A stretch of 9,612 nt of DNA. Origin: Pseudorhodobacter sp. (GTDB lineage: Bacteria > Pseudomonadota > Alphaproteobacteria > Rhodobacterales > Rhodobacteraceae). Where the stretch lies: positions 1 to 9,612 of the forward strand of contig JACMNW010000337.1 of the NCBI GenBank assembly GCA_014378345.1, read 5' to 3'. Below are positions 1 to 6,845 of this stretch, piece by piece; within the stretch, counting starts at the first letter, position 1; the number at the start of each line of letters is the position of its first letter. The notes under the pieces were generated by a model, which saw only the letters and a program-made list of their open reading frames with translations, was not told the origin of the DNA and made no database searches. A program made the translations under genes and the position numbers.

Positions 1-608
1 ACGCCGCGCCGCATCACCTGCAAAGGCCCGGCAGCGCGCCCTGACAGAATCTCGTCTGCGCCCTCAAAATCGCCCGCTGATGCCAGCGCAAGCGCCTTGT
101 GATACAGGCCAAAAGCCTTCATCCCATCAACTTTTGTCAGGGCATCAAAGCCAGCCAAAGCGTCGGACATTTTGCCACTGCCCAACTCGGCCCAGGCAGC
201 GATCAGACCATCGGGCAGCGCGCCAACACTGGCCCCTGCCTTGCCGTCGCGAAGAATAGCCTCGTAATCATCCGCCGTGGCATGTTCGGCCATAATCGCA
301 ATCTGGCCCACCTGGCTTTTTGATCCGGTTTGTAAAAGCAACCGAGCCAAGTTTGCAGCCTTGGGAAAATCGCCCATTGCCACATGCGCCAGAACGGCAC
401 TTTCCAACAAAGCCGGATTTGCCGGATCAGCCAACAACGCCCGGCCAAACCAATCTGCGGCGGCTTGGTAATCGCTTGCACCGCCTGCTACTCTGGCTGC
501 CAGATAGGCCCCGGCATCCTGTTTGTCCTCGGCGCGCGCCATTGGGGCAGAGGCAATCAGGGCGGCAAGGGTCAGGGCGGCAAACGGGCTGAAACTGGGT
601 CTTGGCAT
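1..608 (-). CDS. Exported tetratricopeptide-repeat (TPR) protein, N-terminal part, cut by window edge
   Basis: This frame opens with ATG at 608 and stays open to the left edge, giving 202 residues without a stop. Residues 1-26 look like a Sec signal peptide: a short basic start (MPRPS), a hydrophobic Ala/Leu core, and a likely cleavage after MARA before EDK. Residues about 47-71 (DYQAAADWFGRALLADPANP) fit a TPR helix pair, with Trp, Gly, Ala and Pro at consensus spacing. A second TPR-like stretch covers about 130-180 (GKMSDALAGFD, then AGDFEGADEIL). An in-frame TAA four codons in front of the ATG bars an earlier start. The nearest purine-rich site, AAGGA, sits about 12 bases upstream and is weak. 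The gene lies downstream of ETF-QO on the same strand, separated by 131 bases. TPR proteins are scaffolds, so a periplasmic protein-binding role is inference. The specific function is unknown. Confidence 0.82.
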   Translation of the reverse strand, partial: MPRPSFSPFAALTLAALIASAPMARAEDKQDAGAYLAARVAGGASDYQAAADWFGRALLADPANPALLESAVLAHVAMGDFPKAANLARLLLQTGSKSQVGQIAIMAEHATADDYEAILRDGKAGASVGALPDGLIAAWAELGSGKMSDALAGFDALTKVDGMKAFGLYHKALALASAGDFEGADEILSGRAAGPLQVMRRG

Positions 609-662
609 AACGGGTTAAAATCCTTTGGCTATCTTGCCAATGGCTAAGGCGGCATTGCGCCC

Positions 663-703
663 GTGGCAATCAAATGCACGGTGAATGTGCACCAATCTGC
701 CAC
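663..703 (-). repeat. Nested inverted repeat between ETF-QO and the TPR gene, possible RNA hairpin
   Basis: Two inverted repeats share one centre at position 683: outer arms GTGGCA (663-668) with TGCCAC (698-703), and inner arms TGCAC (675-679) with GTGCA (687-691). In minus-strand RNA, G-U pairs lengthen the outer stem to 7 bp and the inner stem to 7 bp, leaving a 3x3 internal loop and a 7-base apical loop. Those wobbles would be A-C mismatches in plus-strand RNA, which favours a role in the minus transcript that runs from ETF-QO toward the TPR gene. No U-run follows it, so it is not a standard intrinsic terminator. It could be an RNA stability or processing element, a Rho-assisted pause site, or a protein-binding palindrome. 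Confidence 0.4.
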
Positions 704-739
704 TTCTCGCGGAAATGTCAGAATGAAACGGCGATTGCG

Positions 740-2392
740 TTACATGTTGGGGTAATTCGGCCCGCCACCGCCCTGCGGTGTGGTCCAGTTGATGTTCTGT
801 GATGGGTCTTTGATGTCACAGGTCTTGCAATGCACGCAGTTCTGAAAGTTGATCACAAAGCGTGGGTCTTTGCCCGCTTCGGCCACAACTTCATACACCC
901 CTGCCGGGCAATAGCGTTGTGCTGGTTCCGCATATTGCGGCAGATTTACTGAAATCGGCACCGATGGATCTTTCAGCTTTAAATGCGCTGGCTGGTTTTC
1001 ATCATGGTTTGTGAAACTGAACGCCACATTGGTCAGCCGGTCGAAGGACAGCACGCCATCGGGCTTGGGGTAATCAATCGGTGCAAAGTCCTTCGCCAGC
1101 CCGGTCGCCGCCGCATCTGATTTACCGTGCTTCAGGGTGCCAAACACGGTGAACCCAAAGGTATTGGCCCACATATCAATGCCGCCGCCCAGCAAGGATG
1201 CCACCAGCCCGTATTTCGACCATAGCGGTTTGACGTTGCGTACTTTTTTCAGGTCTTGCCCAATCGCCCCTGTGCGCACCTCGGTCTCATATGCCGTCAG
1301 CTCATCGCTGCTACGCCCTGCCTTGATCGCCGCAAATGCCGCCTCCGCCGCCGCTTTGCCCGACAGCATCGCATTGTGATTGCCCTTGATGCGCGGCACG
1401 TTCACCAGCCCTGCGGTGCAGCCCAGCAACGCCACGCCGGGGGCCACCATTTTCGGGATAGACTGCCAACCGCCTTCGGAAATTGCGCGCGCGCCATACG
1501 CCACGCGTTTGCCACCCTTTAAAAGGTCTGCAACCATTGGGTGATGCTTGAAACGTTGGAATTCCATATACGGATACAAATGCGGGTTCTGATAGTTCAG
1601 ATGCACCACAAAACCCACATAGACCTGATTGTTTTCAAGATGATAGATGAACGACCCGCCGCCTGCATTGCTGCCCAAAGGCCAGCCCATGGTGTGAGTC
1701 ACGCTGCCTTCTTTATGTTTGGCGGGATCAATTTCCCAAATTTCCTTCATGCCAAGGCCAAACTTCTGCGGGTCTTTACCCGCAGACAGATCGTATTTCG
1801 CGATCACTTCCTTGGCCAAAGAGCCCCGCACACCTTCGGATAGGAACACGTACTTGCCATGTAATTCCAGCCCCGGCTCGTAATTCGGGCCGTGGCTGCC
1901 ATCTGGCAAAATGCCAAACTCACCCGCCACTACACCTCGCACAGAATTATCGTCACCGTAAACCAGCTCTGAACAGGCCATGCCGGGGAATATCTCTACC
2001 CCCAACGCCTCGGCCTGGCTCGCCATCCAACGGCAGACATTGGCCATCGACACGATGTAATTGCCATGGTTGCTCATCAACTTTGGCATTGGCCAGTTGG
2101 GAATGCGCACCTTGCCCGCTGGCCCCAGCAGGAAAAAATTATCTTCAACCACTTCGGTCTTGATCGGCGCGCCGAGATCCCGCCAATCGGGCATCAGTGC
2201 ATCCAGCCCCGATGGGTCCAGCACAGCACCCGACAGGATATGCGCGCCAATCTCTGACCCTTTTTCCAGTACAACAACCGTCAAAGCAGCATCCAACTGC
2301 TTTAACCGGATCGCGGCCGACAGCCCCGCAGGCCCGGCGCCCACGATAACAACGTCATAATCCATCTTTTCGCGGGCAATACTCTGGGTCAT
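740..2392 (-). CDS. Electron transfer flavoprotein-ubiquinone oxidoreductase (ETF-QO)
   Basis: This enzyme takes electrons from reduced ETF, loaded by acyl-CoA and amino-acid dehydrogenases, and passes them to ubiquinone at the inner membrane. The 550-residue product has the family's full bacterial length. The N-terminal FAD-binding fold shows DYDVVIVGAGPAG (residues 11-23). A conserved late segment, GCTAGLVNVPRIKGNHNAML, matches the flavin/quinone domain. The C-terminal 4Fe-4S domain has four Cys at 495, 519, 522 and 525 (the last three in NCVHCKTC), the expected ligand set. The frame is open further upstream to 2497, but the ATG at 2392 is preferred: AGGA lies 9 bases ahead, the GxGxxG motif then sits where the family has it, and a good promoter lies at 2422-2450, inside the longer reading. 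It is divergent from greA. Nothing essential appears to be missing. Confidence 0.97.
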   Translation of the reverse strand: MTQSIAREKMDYDVVIVGAGPAGLSAAIRLKQLDAALTVVVLEKGSEIGAHILSGAVLDPSGLDALMPDWRDLGAPIKTEVVEDNFFLLGPAGKVRIPNWPMPKLMSNHGNYIVSMANVCRWMASQAEALGVEIFPGMACSELVYGDDNSVRGVVAGEFGILPDGSHGPNYEPGLELHGKYVFLSEGVRGSLAKEVIAKYDLSAGKDPQKFGLGMKEIWEIDPAKHKEGSVTHTMGWPLGSNAGGGSFIYHLENNQVYVGFVVHLNYQNPHLYPYMEFQRFKHHPMVADLLKGGKRVAYGARAISEGGWQSIPKMVAPGVALLGCTAGLVNVPRIKGNHNAMLSGKAAAEAAFAAIKAGRSSDELTAYETEVRTGAIGQDLKKVRNVKPLWSKYGLVASLLGGGIDMWANTFGFTVFGTLKHGKSDAAATGLAKDFAPIDYPKPDGVLSFDRLTNVAFSFTNHDENQPAHLKLKDPSVPISVNLPQYAEPAQRYCPAGVYEVVAEAGKDPRFVINFQNCVHCKTCDIKDPSQNINWTTPQGGGGPNYPNM

Positions 2393-2421
2393 TGGAATGA
2401 TTCCTGGAACGCGCTGCAGTT

Positions 2422-2450
2422 GATATAATATTGCGTTGGGTTTGCCCCAA
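2422..2450 (-). promoter_or_regulatory. Predicted sigma-70-type promoter of ETF-QO
   Basis: On the minus strand a -35-like TTGGGG (2450-2445) is followed by a 17-base spacer and a -10-like TATATC (2427-2422). Transcription would begin near 2415, giving a leader of about 23 bases with AGGA placed correctly before the ATG at 2392. The -10 matches the consensus at four of six bases and the -35 at three. The region is AT-rich against a GC-rich background. This is a prediction from spacing and similarity only. Confidence 0.4.
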
Positions 2451-2614
2451 GCCCCAGCGCTCGTCAATCGCGACGCAACAGCGCATCGGCCAATCAACCG
2501 TCAAATTCGCCATACCCCTTGCATTTACGCGGCGTCTCGGTTCATCTGTTACTCTATAGGATGCAATGCCATGGCCCAGAAGGGCTGTGGCTTTGTGATT
2601 TGTGAGTGAGGCCG

Positions 2615-3085
2615 ATGGAAAAGATCCCGATGACCCGCGCGGGCCATACAGCATTAGACGCTGAGTTGAAGGTGCTGAAATCAATTGAACGCCCGGCCGT
2701 GATCCGCGCGATTGCGGAAGCACGCGAACATGGCGATTTGTCAGAAAACGCCGAATACCACGCCGCGCGTGAAAAGCAGAGCTTCATCGAAGGCCGCGTG
2801 AAAGAGCTTGAGGCGCTGTTATCGCTGGCCGAGGTATTCGATCCGGCCAAATTGTCAGGCGCCATCAAGTTTGGTGCAACCGTTACGTTGGTGGATGAAG
2901 ACACCGAAGAACACCGAACGTTCCAGATTGTCGGCGAACAAGAAGCTGATATTGAAAAGGGCCTTCTGAACATCCGCTCGCCGCTTGCGCGCGCGCTGAT
3001 TGGCAAGGACGAAGGCGACAGTATTGATGTAAAAACCCCCGGCGGCCAGCGCGGCTATGAAGTGCTGCGCGTGCAGTTTATTTGA
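2615..3085 (+). CDS. greA: Transcription elongation factor GreA
   Basis: GreA enters the secondary channel of RNA polymerase and stimulates cleavage of backtracked RNA so that stalled complexes resume. The product is 156 residues, normal for the family. The N-terminal coiled coil (about residues 1-75) starts with MEKIPMTRAGHTALDAELK and carries the tip motif HGDLSENAEY. D41 and E44 in it are the acidic pair known to hold the catalytic Mg2+ in the RNAP active site. The C-terminal FKBP-like domain (about 80-156) contains SPLARALIGKDEGD and ends in GYEVLRVQFI. A GTG three codons earlier (2606) is in frame, but ATG 2615 fits the family start. The ribosome site is modest (GAGTGAGG just ahead). The 222-base gap to ETF-QO should hold its promoter, but I found no convincing -35/-10 pair. 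The next gene follows after 24 bases on the same strand, so co-transcription is likely. Confidence 0.96.
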   Translation: MEKIPMTRAGHTALDAELKVLKSIERPAVIRAIAEAREHGDLSENAEYHAAREKQSFIEGRVKELEALLSLAEVFDPAKLSGAIKFGATVTLVDEDTEEHRTFQIVGEQEADIEKGLLNIRSPLARALIGKDEGDSIDVKTPGGQRGYEVLRVQFI

Positions 3086-3109
3086 TCTTTTACCTCGGAT
3101 CGGGCCATT

Positions 3110-4135
3110 ATGCCGGAACCAAAAGCACGGCTTGCAGACCTTGGGCGCAATGCCCCTGACGACGGCCAAGCCAGCCTTCGTTTGTCGCGCTATGCGGCAG
3201 GTGGCCTAAGCGCCATCTGGGTGCTGGCGGTTGTGCTGTATCTGACCTTTGGCACGCCAAATGATGGCACCGGCACGCTTGGCCTTGTGATGACGCTGCT
3301 CTTGGTGTTTTTACCGCTGGCGCTGATCTGGGTGGCGATTTCCACGCTGGGCAGCATCCGGTCGCTGCGTGCTGACGCTGCCCGCCTGCAAGCGTCTGTC
3401 GATGCCATGCGTTTGGCCTATGTGGCAAATCAACAAGCATCGGGTGCCGCGGCCGCCAAACCATCGGTGGAAAAAAAGCTTGATGAAATTGCCGCAAGCC
3501 AAAAACAGGCCGAAACCGCGCTTGCCAGTTTTACCTCGCGGCGAGACGCTGCGCTTACGGTTGCCTCTGCCGATGGCAAAGCGGCGCTTGCCGCCCCAAG
3601 GCCCGCGTTTGAGGATGAAGAACCAAGCCTTGCGCTTGGCACTCCGGCGGAAGAATTGCGTCCGCCTTTGTCGATCATAGATTTCATCCGCGCGCTCCAG
3701 TTCCCCGAAAATGCCGATGACCGTGACGGCTTTCGCGCGTTGCGCCGTGCGTTGGAAGACCGCAAAGTTGCCAAGCTGATCCGGGCCGCCCAAGACGTGC
3801 TGACCCTGCTTAGCCAAGAGGGCATCTATATGGACGATCTTACCCCAGACCGCGCCCGCCCCGAGGTATGGAGGCGGTTTGCCAACGGCGAACGCGGCCG
3901 CGCTATTGCGGGCCTTGGTGGCGTGCGAGATAGGTCTTGTCTGGCCTTGACCGCATCACGCATGCGCGAGGACACCATCTTTCGCGATGCCGGCCATCAT
4001 TTCCTGCGTACCTTTGACAAGACCTTTGCCGAGTTTGAGAAAAATGCCAATGACGCCGATCTGGCCGCTATGGCCGAAACCCGCACCGCGCGCGCATTCA
4101 TGCTGTTTGGCCGGGTAACCGGCACGTTTGACTGA
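3110..4135 (+). CDS. Conserved-looking membrane protein of unknown function with two N-terminal TM segments
   Basis: I do not recognise this 341-residue protein. The N-terminus is polar (about residues 1-27). Two hydrophobic helices follow at about 29-47 (GGLSAIWVLAVVLYLTF) and 56-79 (LGLVMTLLLVFLPLALIWVA), joined by a short Gly/Asp/Thr loop, forming a helical hairpin anchor. Residues about 83-150 are rich in Ala, Gln, Arg and Lys and probably form a coiled coil. An acidic/proline linker (about 165-187) leads to a soluble C-terminal domain (about 188-341) with mixed charged helices, including FRALRRALEDRKVAKLIRAA and RARPEVWRRFANGERGRA. If the short N-terminus is cytoplasmic, the large domain is too. 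Codon use and composition match its neighbours and the coding frame is clean, so I think it is real. It lies 24 bases after greA and converges on the GNAT gene. A link to transcription is only a guess from position. Confidence 0.85.
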   Translation: MPEPKARLADLGRNAPDDGQASLRLSRYAAGGLSAIWVLAVVLYLTFGTPNDGTGTLGLVMTLLLVFLPLALIWVAISTLGSIRSLRADAARLQASVDAMRLAYVANQQASGAAAAKPSVEKKLDEIAASQKQAETALASFTSRRDAALTVASADGKAALAAPRPAFEDEEPSLALGTPAEELRPPLSIIDFIRALQFPENADDRDGFRALRRALEDRKVAKLIRAAQDVLTLLSQEGIYMDDLTPDRARPEVWRRFANGERGRAIAGLGGVRDRSCLALTASRMREDTIFRDAGHHFLRTFDKTFAEFEKNANDADLAAMAETRTARAFMLFGRVTGTFD

Positions 4136-4146
4136 CCCCGCTTATC

Positions 4147-4163
4147 GGACCTTGCGGTCTTTT
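4147..4163 (+). terminator. Weak intrinsic terminator candidate after the two-TM protein gene
   Basis: Twelve bases after the stop at 4135, GGACC (4147-4151) can pair with GGTCT (4156-4160), four Watson-Crick pairs plus one G-U, around a TTGC tetraloop. A T-run at 4160-4163 follows or overlaps the 3' arm. The stem is short, so termination may be inefficient. Confidence 0.35.
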
Positions 4164-4177
4164 GCGCTGCCGCTTGC

Positions 4178-4198
4178 AAAAAGTGCCCGCAGGGCCAC
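4178..4198 (-). terminator. Intrinsic terminator of the mobA-mobB-DUF429-GNAT operon
   Basis: Read on the minus strand, GTGGCCC and GGGCAC form a six-pair GC-rich stem with one bulged G and a TGC triloop, followed at once by TTTTT (plus-strand A-run 4178-4182). It begins about 10 bases after the GNAT stop codon at 4208. Position, GC-rich stem and immediate U-run are all as expected for a Rho-independent terminator. Confidence 0.72.
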
Positions 4199-4207
4199 GA
4201 CAAGCAA

Positions 4208-4795
4208 TCAGGACAAATTTCGCACCATCGTGGTCGCCGCCGAAAATCCAAATACCCACCTAAGCATCCCTATGCGCGATGTGCGTGTTGCTACAAACCC
4301 TTGCCGTTCATACAAAGCCCGCGCACGTGGGTTTACATCAATCACATCCAGCCGCACCGATGGGTAACCACGGGCGCGACCCTCGGCGCAAATCGCGTCA
4401 AGTAGTGCTGTGCCAACACCTTGGCCCCGCGCCGTGTCTGCCACACAAATTCCATCCATCAAGAAGCGGTGATTGTCCAAGTCCCGCTCCAGCAACCACA
4501 AAATACCGGCACGCCACAACGCCCCGAATGTGCCGTAAATGCCGATCAAATCAACCAACCCGCCACCCGCAAAGGCCCCACCGGGCGATTTGAACCCGAC
4601 CAGCCCCAACAGCACGCCATCGTCTGCCAGCGCCACAATCGCATGATCGCCCTGCATCACCTTATCCAGCAGCGCAAAGGCCAGCCGTTCGGGCCCCAAC
4701 ACCCGCCCCAGCTTACCACCAAACGCCTGCCAATAAAGCCGTGCCGCATCATGGCGCAGGTGGTCTGGCAAGCCGTGGTGGATGATAACTCTCAC
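4208..4795 (-). CDS. GNAT-family N-acetyltransferase
   Basis: This 195-residue protein has the GNAT fold, which transfers an acetyl group from acetyl-CoA to an amine. The acetyl-CoA site is clear at residues 114-128: GICVADTARGQGVG carries the family's R/Q-x-x-G-x-G/A pattern (R123, Q125, G126, G128). The downstream segment NPRARALYERQGFVATR (about 155-171) is the usual C-terminal motif with conserved Asn, Tyr and Gly-Phe. The substrate cannot be told from sequence. The start is GTG at 4795. It overlaps the TGA of the preceding gene by four bases (GTGA), and AAGG lies about 9 bases ahead, so translation is probably coupled. It is the last gene of the mob operon and a strong terminator follows. 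Whether it acts in cofactor metabolism or is merely co-transcribed is open. Confidence 0.9.
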   Translation of the reverse strand: MRVIIHHGLPDHLRHDAARLYWQAFGGKLGRVLGPERLAFALLDKVMQGDHAIVALADDGVLLGLVGFKSPGGAFAGGGLVDLIGIYGTFGALWRAGILWLLERDLDNHRFLMDGICVADTARGQGVGTALLDAICAEGRARGYPSVRLDVIDVNPRARALYERQGFVATRTSRIGMLRWVFGFSAATTMVRNLS

Positions 4796-5649
4796 CGTAA
4801 CGCCCCTTCCAACGCTTCTGCATGCCCCGCGCCAAGGATCCAGCCTTCCTCCGTTTGCGCGGGCGCATCCAGCAAAACGGCCAGCCCACCCTGCGCAGAT
4901 AAAACCCGCAAAGCCTTGGCCAATAGCCGCACCTGTGCTGCATCCTTAATCTCACCCGCCGCAACGGCAAGCGCTACATCGCGCGCCAGCAAGGATGGGT
5001 AAACCTCGGCCAACACCAGCGCGCCCAACGCCCCGTCAAACGGCCAAACAGCACATCCCTTTCGCCGTGCCAACCGCGCGATCATCGGCAGGCCCGTCAA
5101 CGCCTGCGACCCCACTGACCCGGTGGTATAAAGCTTCCAAACCGGTTGCGCGCGCGGCACTATGCCTTCAACCACGCGCCGTTCCGCCAACCCAAGCCCG
5201 GCATAATCCACCAGTTTGCGCGCAGGCAGGTTGGGCAGATTTAACCCTGCTGGCCGCCCCCAAAATGGCCCCGTTCCACCAAAGCGGGCGTTTATGCCTG
5301 CCGCCAGTTGAAACCGATTGCTTCGATTATCCGGGCCGGTCACCAAATTGGCCTCCAGCCAATCCCACACTGCGCGCGCCTCGGGCTTGCCTGTCAACCC
5401 CGCGGCAAAGCCAGTTGGATAGCCCAACGGAAAATCAAAACCCGCCAACACCCGTCTCCCTGCCAGCGCCTCCGTATCGAGTACTGTAACCAAAGCCGCC
5501 TCTGCCGCCGCCCGCGTGCGGTGATAACTGACATGCGTAGCGCCGCCTTGCGCCACGCCAATCCAGATCGCATCTGCCGTCGCTTTCGCTGGGGACGGCA
5601 CATTAGCTGCCGACCAATCCACCACAATCACCGTGTCAAACGGAGGCAC
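4792..5649 (-). CDS. DUF429-like protein, probable RNase H-like fold, in the mob operon
   Basis: A soluble protein of 285 residues from the GTG at 5649. Motifs suggest a DUF429-type RNase H-like fold: VIVVDWSA near the start (D11), AGFDFPLGYP (D72), AEVYPSL (E215) and IKDAAQVRLLAKAL (D236). These resemble the spaced acidic residues of that superfamily, but the assignment is from memory of motif shape and is not proven. Similar proteins beside mobB are sometimes labelled as molybdopterin-guanine dinucleotide synthesis proteins, apparently from location alone. The start is uncertain. TTG 5697 and TTG 5667 (the latter with GAGG 6 bases ahead), GTG 5649 (four bases past the mobB stop) and GTG 5631 are all in frame. 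I prefer 5649 because it leaves a short lead into DWSA. The 3' end overlaps the GNAT start by four bases. The substrate is unknown. Confidence 0.85.
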   Translation of the reverse strand: MPPFDTVIVVDWSAANVPSPAKATADAIWIGVAQGGATHVSYHRTRAAAEAALVTVLDTEALAGRRVLAGFDFPLGYPTGFAAGLTGKPEARAVWDWLEANLVTGPDNRSNRFQLAAGINARFGGTGPFWGRPAGLNLPNLPARKLVDYAGLGLAERRVVEGIVPRAQPVWKLYTTGSVGSQALTGLPMIARLARRKGCAVWPFDGALGALVLAEVYPSLLARDVALAVAAGEIKDAAQVRLLAKALRVLSAQGGLAVLLDAPAQTEEGWILGAGHAEALEGALR

Positions 5650-5660
5650 CGTATCAAACG
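5629..5660. repeat. Short tandem duplication at the mobB stop / next-gene start junction
   Basis: A 14-base unit occurs twice with an 18-base period: CACCGTGTCAAACG at 5629-5642 and CACCGTATCAAACG at 5647-5660 (13 of 14 identical). Read on the minus strand, the upstream copy holds the mobB TGA stop and a GTG candidate start. The second copy repeats the TTTGAC-ACGGTG pattern in the reading frame of the next gene and offers a second GTG, giving a doubled FDTV in the protein if translation starts early. Confidence 0.7.
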
Positions 5661-6154
5661 CCTGCAAGCCCCACCTCGCGCAGAATGAAATCGGCAATGG
5701 CGCCGGTGTCGTTCAAATCCAACACCGGCACCGTTAACACGGCCAGTGCCGCATCCGTCGCCACCGCCCGCACCATCGGATCGCCCGGTTGAATAAGATC
5801 ATGCCCCGCCTCGCGCCGATACACCTCGATCTTGGGGTGTGAATCGCGTTTATAACCTTCGACCAGAACCAGATCGACCGGGGCCATCCGCGTTAGTATC
5901 ACCGCCAAATCCGGCTCACTCCCCCGATGTTCGCGCAGCAATGCCATCCGGTCGGCCGATGCCAATACTACCTCTTCCGCGCCCGCAGTGCGGTGGCGGT
6001 AGGTGTCTTTGCCAGGCTGGTCCAGATCGACATCGTGGTGCACATGCTTCACGGTCGAAACCCGAAAGCCACGGCCCGAAATTTCAGCCACCAGCCGTTC
6101 CATCAAACTGGTCTTGCCCGCATTCTTCCAGCCGATCACGCCGTAAATGTTCAT
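5654..6154 (-). CDS. mobB: Molybdopterin-guanine dinucleotide biosynthesis adaptor protein MobB
   Basis: MobB is a GTP-binding P-loop protein that assists MobA in converting molybdenum cofactor to its guanine dinucleotide form in the cytoplasm. The 166-residue product has a Walker A loop GWKNAGKTS at residues 8-16. It then has the family segment KHVHHDVDLD (36-45) followed by PGKDTYRHR (48-55) and AGAEEV, and LVLVEGYK (95-102), a conserved Walker B-like region with Glu and Gly. Length and motif order are normal. The ATG at 6154 overlaps the mobA stop by four bases (ATGA), which implies translational coupling. It matters biologically for DMSO-reductase-family enzymes such as nitrate or formate dehydrogenases, none of which lies in this window. 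Confidence 0.95.
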   Translation of the reverse strand: MNIYGVIGWKNAGKTSLMERLVAEISGRGFRVSTVKHVHHDVDLDQPGKDTYRHRTAGAEEVVLASADRMALLREHRGSEPDLAVILTRMAPVDLVLVEGYKRDSHPKIEVYRREAGHDLIQPGDPMVRAVATDAALAVLTVPVLDLNDTGAIADFILREVGLAGV

Positions 6155-6741
6155 GACCTGGCCCCCATAATCGCCTCTGCTGCCGCCAGATCCTCTGGCG
6201 TGTTCAGGTTCACAAACGCGCCGTCATCGCCAAAGTCTGCCCGCACAGCCCCATGGCTGCGCGCAAAATCCATCACTCTGGTTTTGGCTCCGGACACCAA
6301 GAATGCCCGCAAATCCCCGCGTAAACCGACGGGCCACAGCGAAGCCGTCGGGTGGTCCTCCCCACCACTGGCCGCAATCGCCACACCGCCCAAAGACCCT
6401 TCTGCCGCCAAACATAGCCGCGGGACCAGATCACTGGGCAAAAACGGCGTATCCACTGCCACCGAAACCACCGCCGTTGCCCCCAAGGGTGCCGCCCAAT
6501 CCAAGGCTGCCAGAATGCCAGACAGCGGCCCCTGACTGCTGTCATCCGCCAAAACTGGAACCCCGGCACCAAACCGTCCAGCATCGCCGTTGGCTGAAAT
6601 CACAATCCGTTCCACCTGCGGCGCAAACCGATCCTGCACTTGGGAAAGCAAGCTTTGCCCGCCAAGCATAATAAACGCCTTGTCCCGCCCGCCCATCCGA
6701 AGCCCTGCCCCGCCTGCAAGGATCACGCCAAAAATCCGCAT
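6151..6741 (-). CDS. mobA: Molybdenum cofactor guanylyltransferase MobA
   Basis: MobA transfers GMP from GTP to molybdenum cofactor, forming the guanine dinucleotide cofactor. The 196-residue product starts with the nucleotidyltransferase signature LAGGAGLRMGGRDK (residues 8-21, with the nucleotide-contacting Lys at 21). GPLSGI (71-76) is the guanine-site segment, VAVDTPFLP (95-102) holds the Mg2+-binding Asp97, and the C-terminal NLNTPEDL (178-185) is typical. The frame is open ten codons further to an ATG at 6771, but ATG 6741 matches the family start and has AGGTGGG upstream. First gene of the operon mobA-mobB-DUF429-GNAT, it is divergent from azlC across about 104 bases. I could not place a convincing promoter there. 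Confidence 0.95.
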   Translation of the reverse strand: MRIFGVILAGGAGLRMGGRDKAFIMLGGQSLLSQVQDRFAPQVERIVISANGDAGRFGAGVPVLADDSSQGPLSGILAALDWAAPLGATAVVSVAVDTPFLPSDLVPRLCLAAEGSLGGVAIAASGGEDHPTASLWPVGLRGDLRAFLVSGAKTRVMDFARSHGAVRADFGDDGAFVNLNTPEDLAAAEAIMGARS

Positions 6742-6845
6742 CAAATTCCCACCTGTAATGCCATATTGCACAACCAGCCCCTTTTGCCTAAGCCCTTAGA
6801 ACACCGCGGTAAAGCGCGCGGTCGCGCCATAGGACGCATCTCGCC

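Noticed and set aside
2515..2560. A greA promoter built from TTGCAT (2519) and TACTCT or CTATAG (2550-2559).
   Set aside because: The spacing is about 25 bases, far from 17, and a 17-base spacer lands on a poor -10. I could not support it.
2561..2609. Three overlapping tiny ORFs (ATG at 2561, 2566 and 2571, each 10-14 codons) in the leader of greA, the last ending five bases before the greA ATG.
   Set aside because: None has a properly spaced Shine-Dalgarno site, all three frames being short-open is expected by chance, and the peptides show no attenuator-like codon run.
2554..3006. A 150-codon open frame antisense to greA.
   Set aside because: It is a low-complexity Ser/Ala/Arg translation, a shadow of the GC-rich greA codons. 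It has no motif, and greA is certain.
4421..5002. A 193-codon plus-strand frame across the GNAT and DUF429-like genes.
   Set aside because: It is a shadow frame with compositionally biased product, and both minus-strand genes carry family motifs and coupled starts.
5927..6535. A 202-codon plus-strand frame across mobA and mobB.
   Set aside because: It is opposite two clearly identified genes, and its product is Pro/Ala/Arg-rich with no recognisable domain.
6742..6845. A divergent promoter or operator in the GC-rich palindromic stretch between mobA and azlC.
   Set aside because: Short palindromes such as CCGCGG and GCGCGC are common in GC-rich DNA, and I found no -35/-10 pair with acceptable spacing on either strand.
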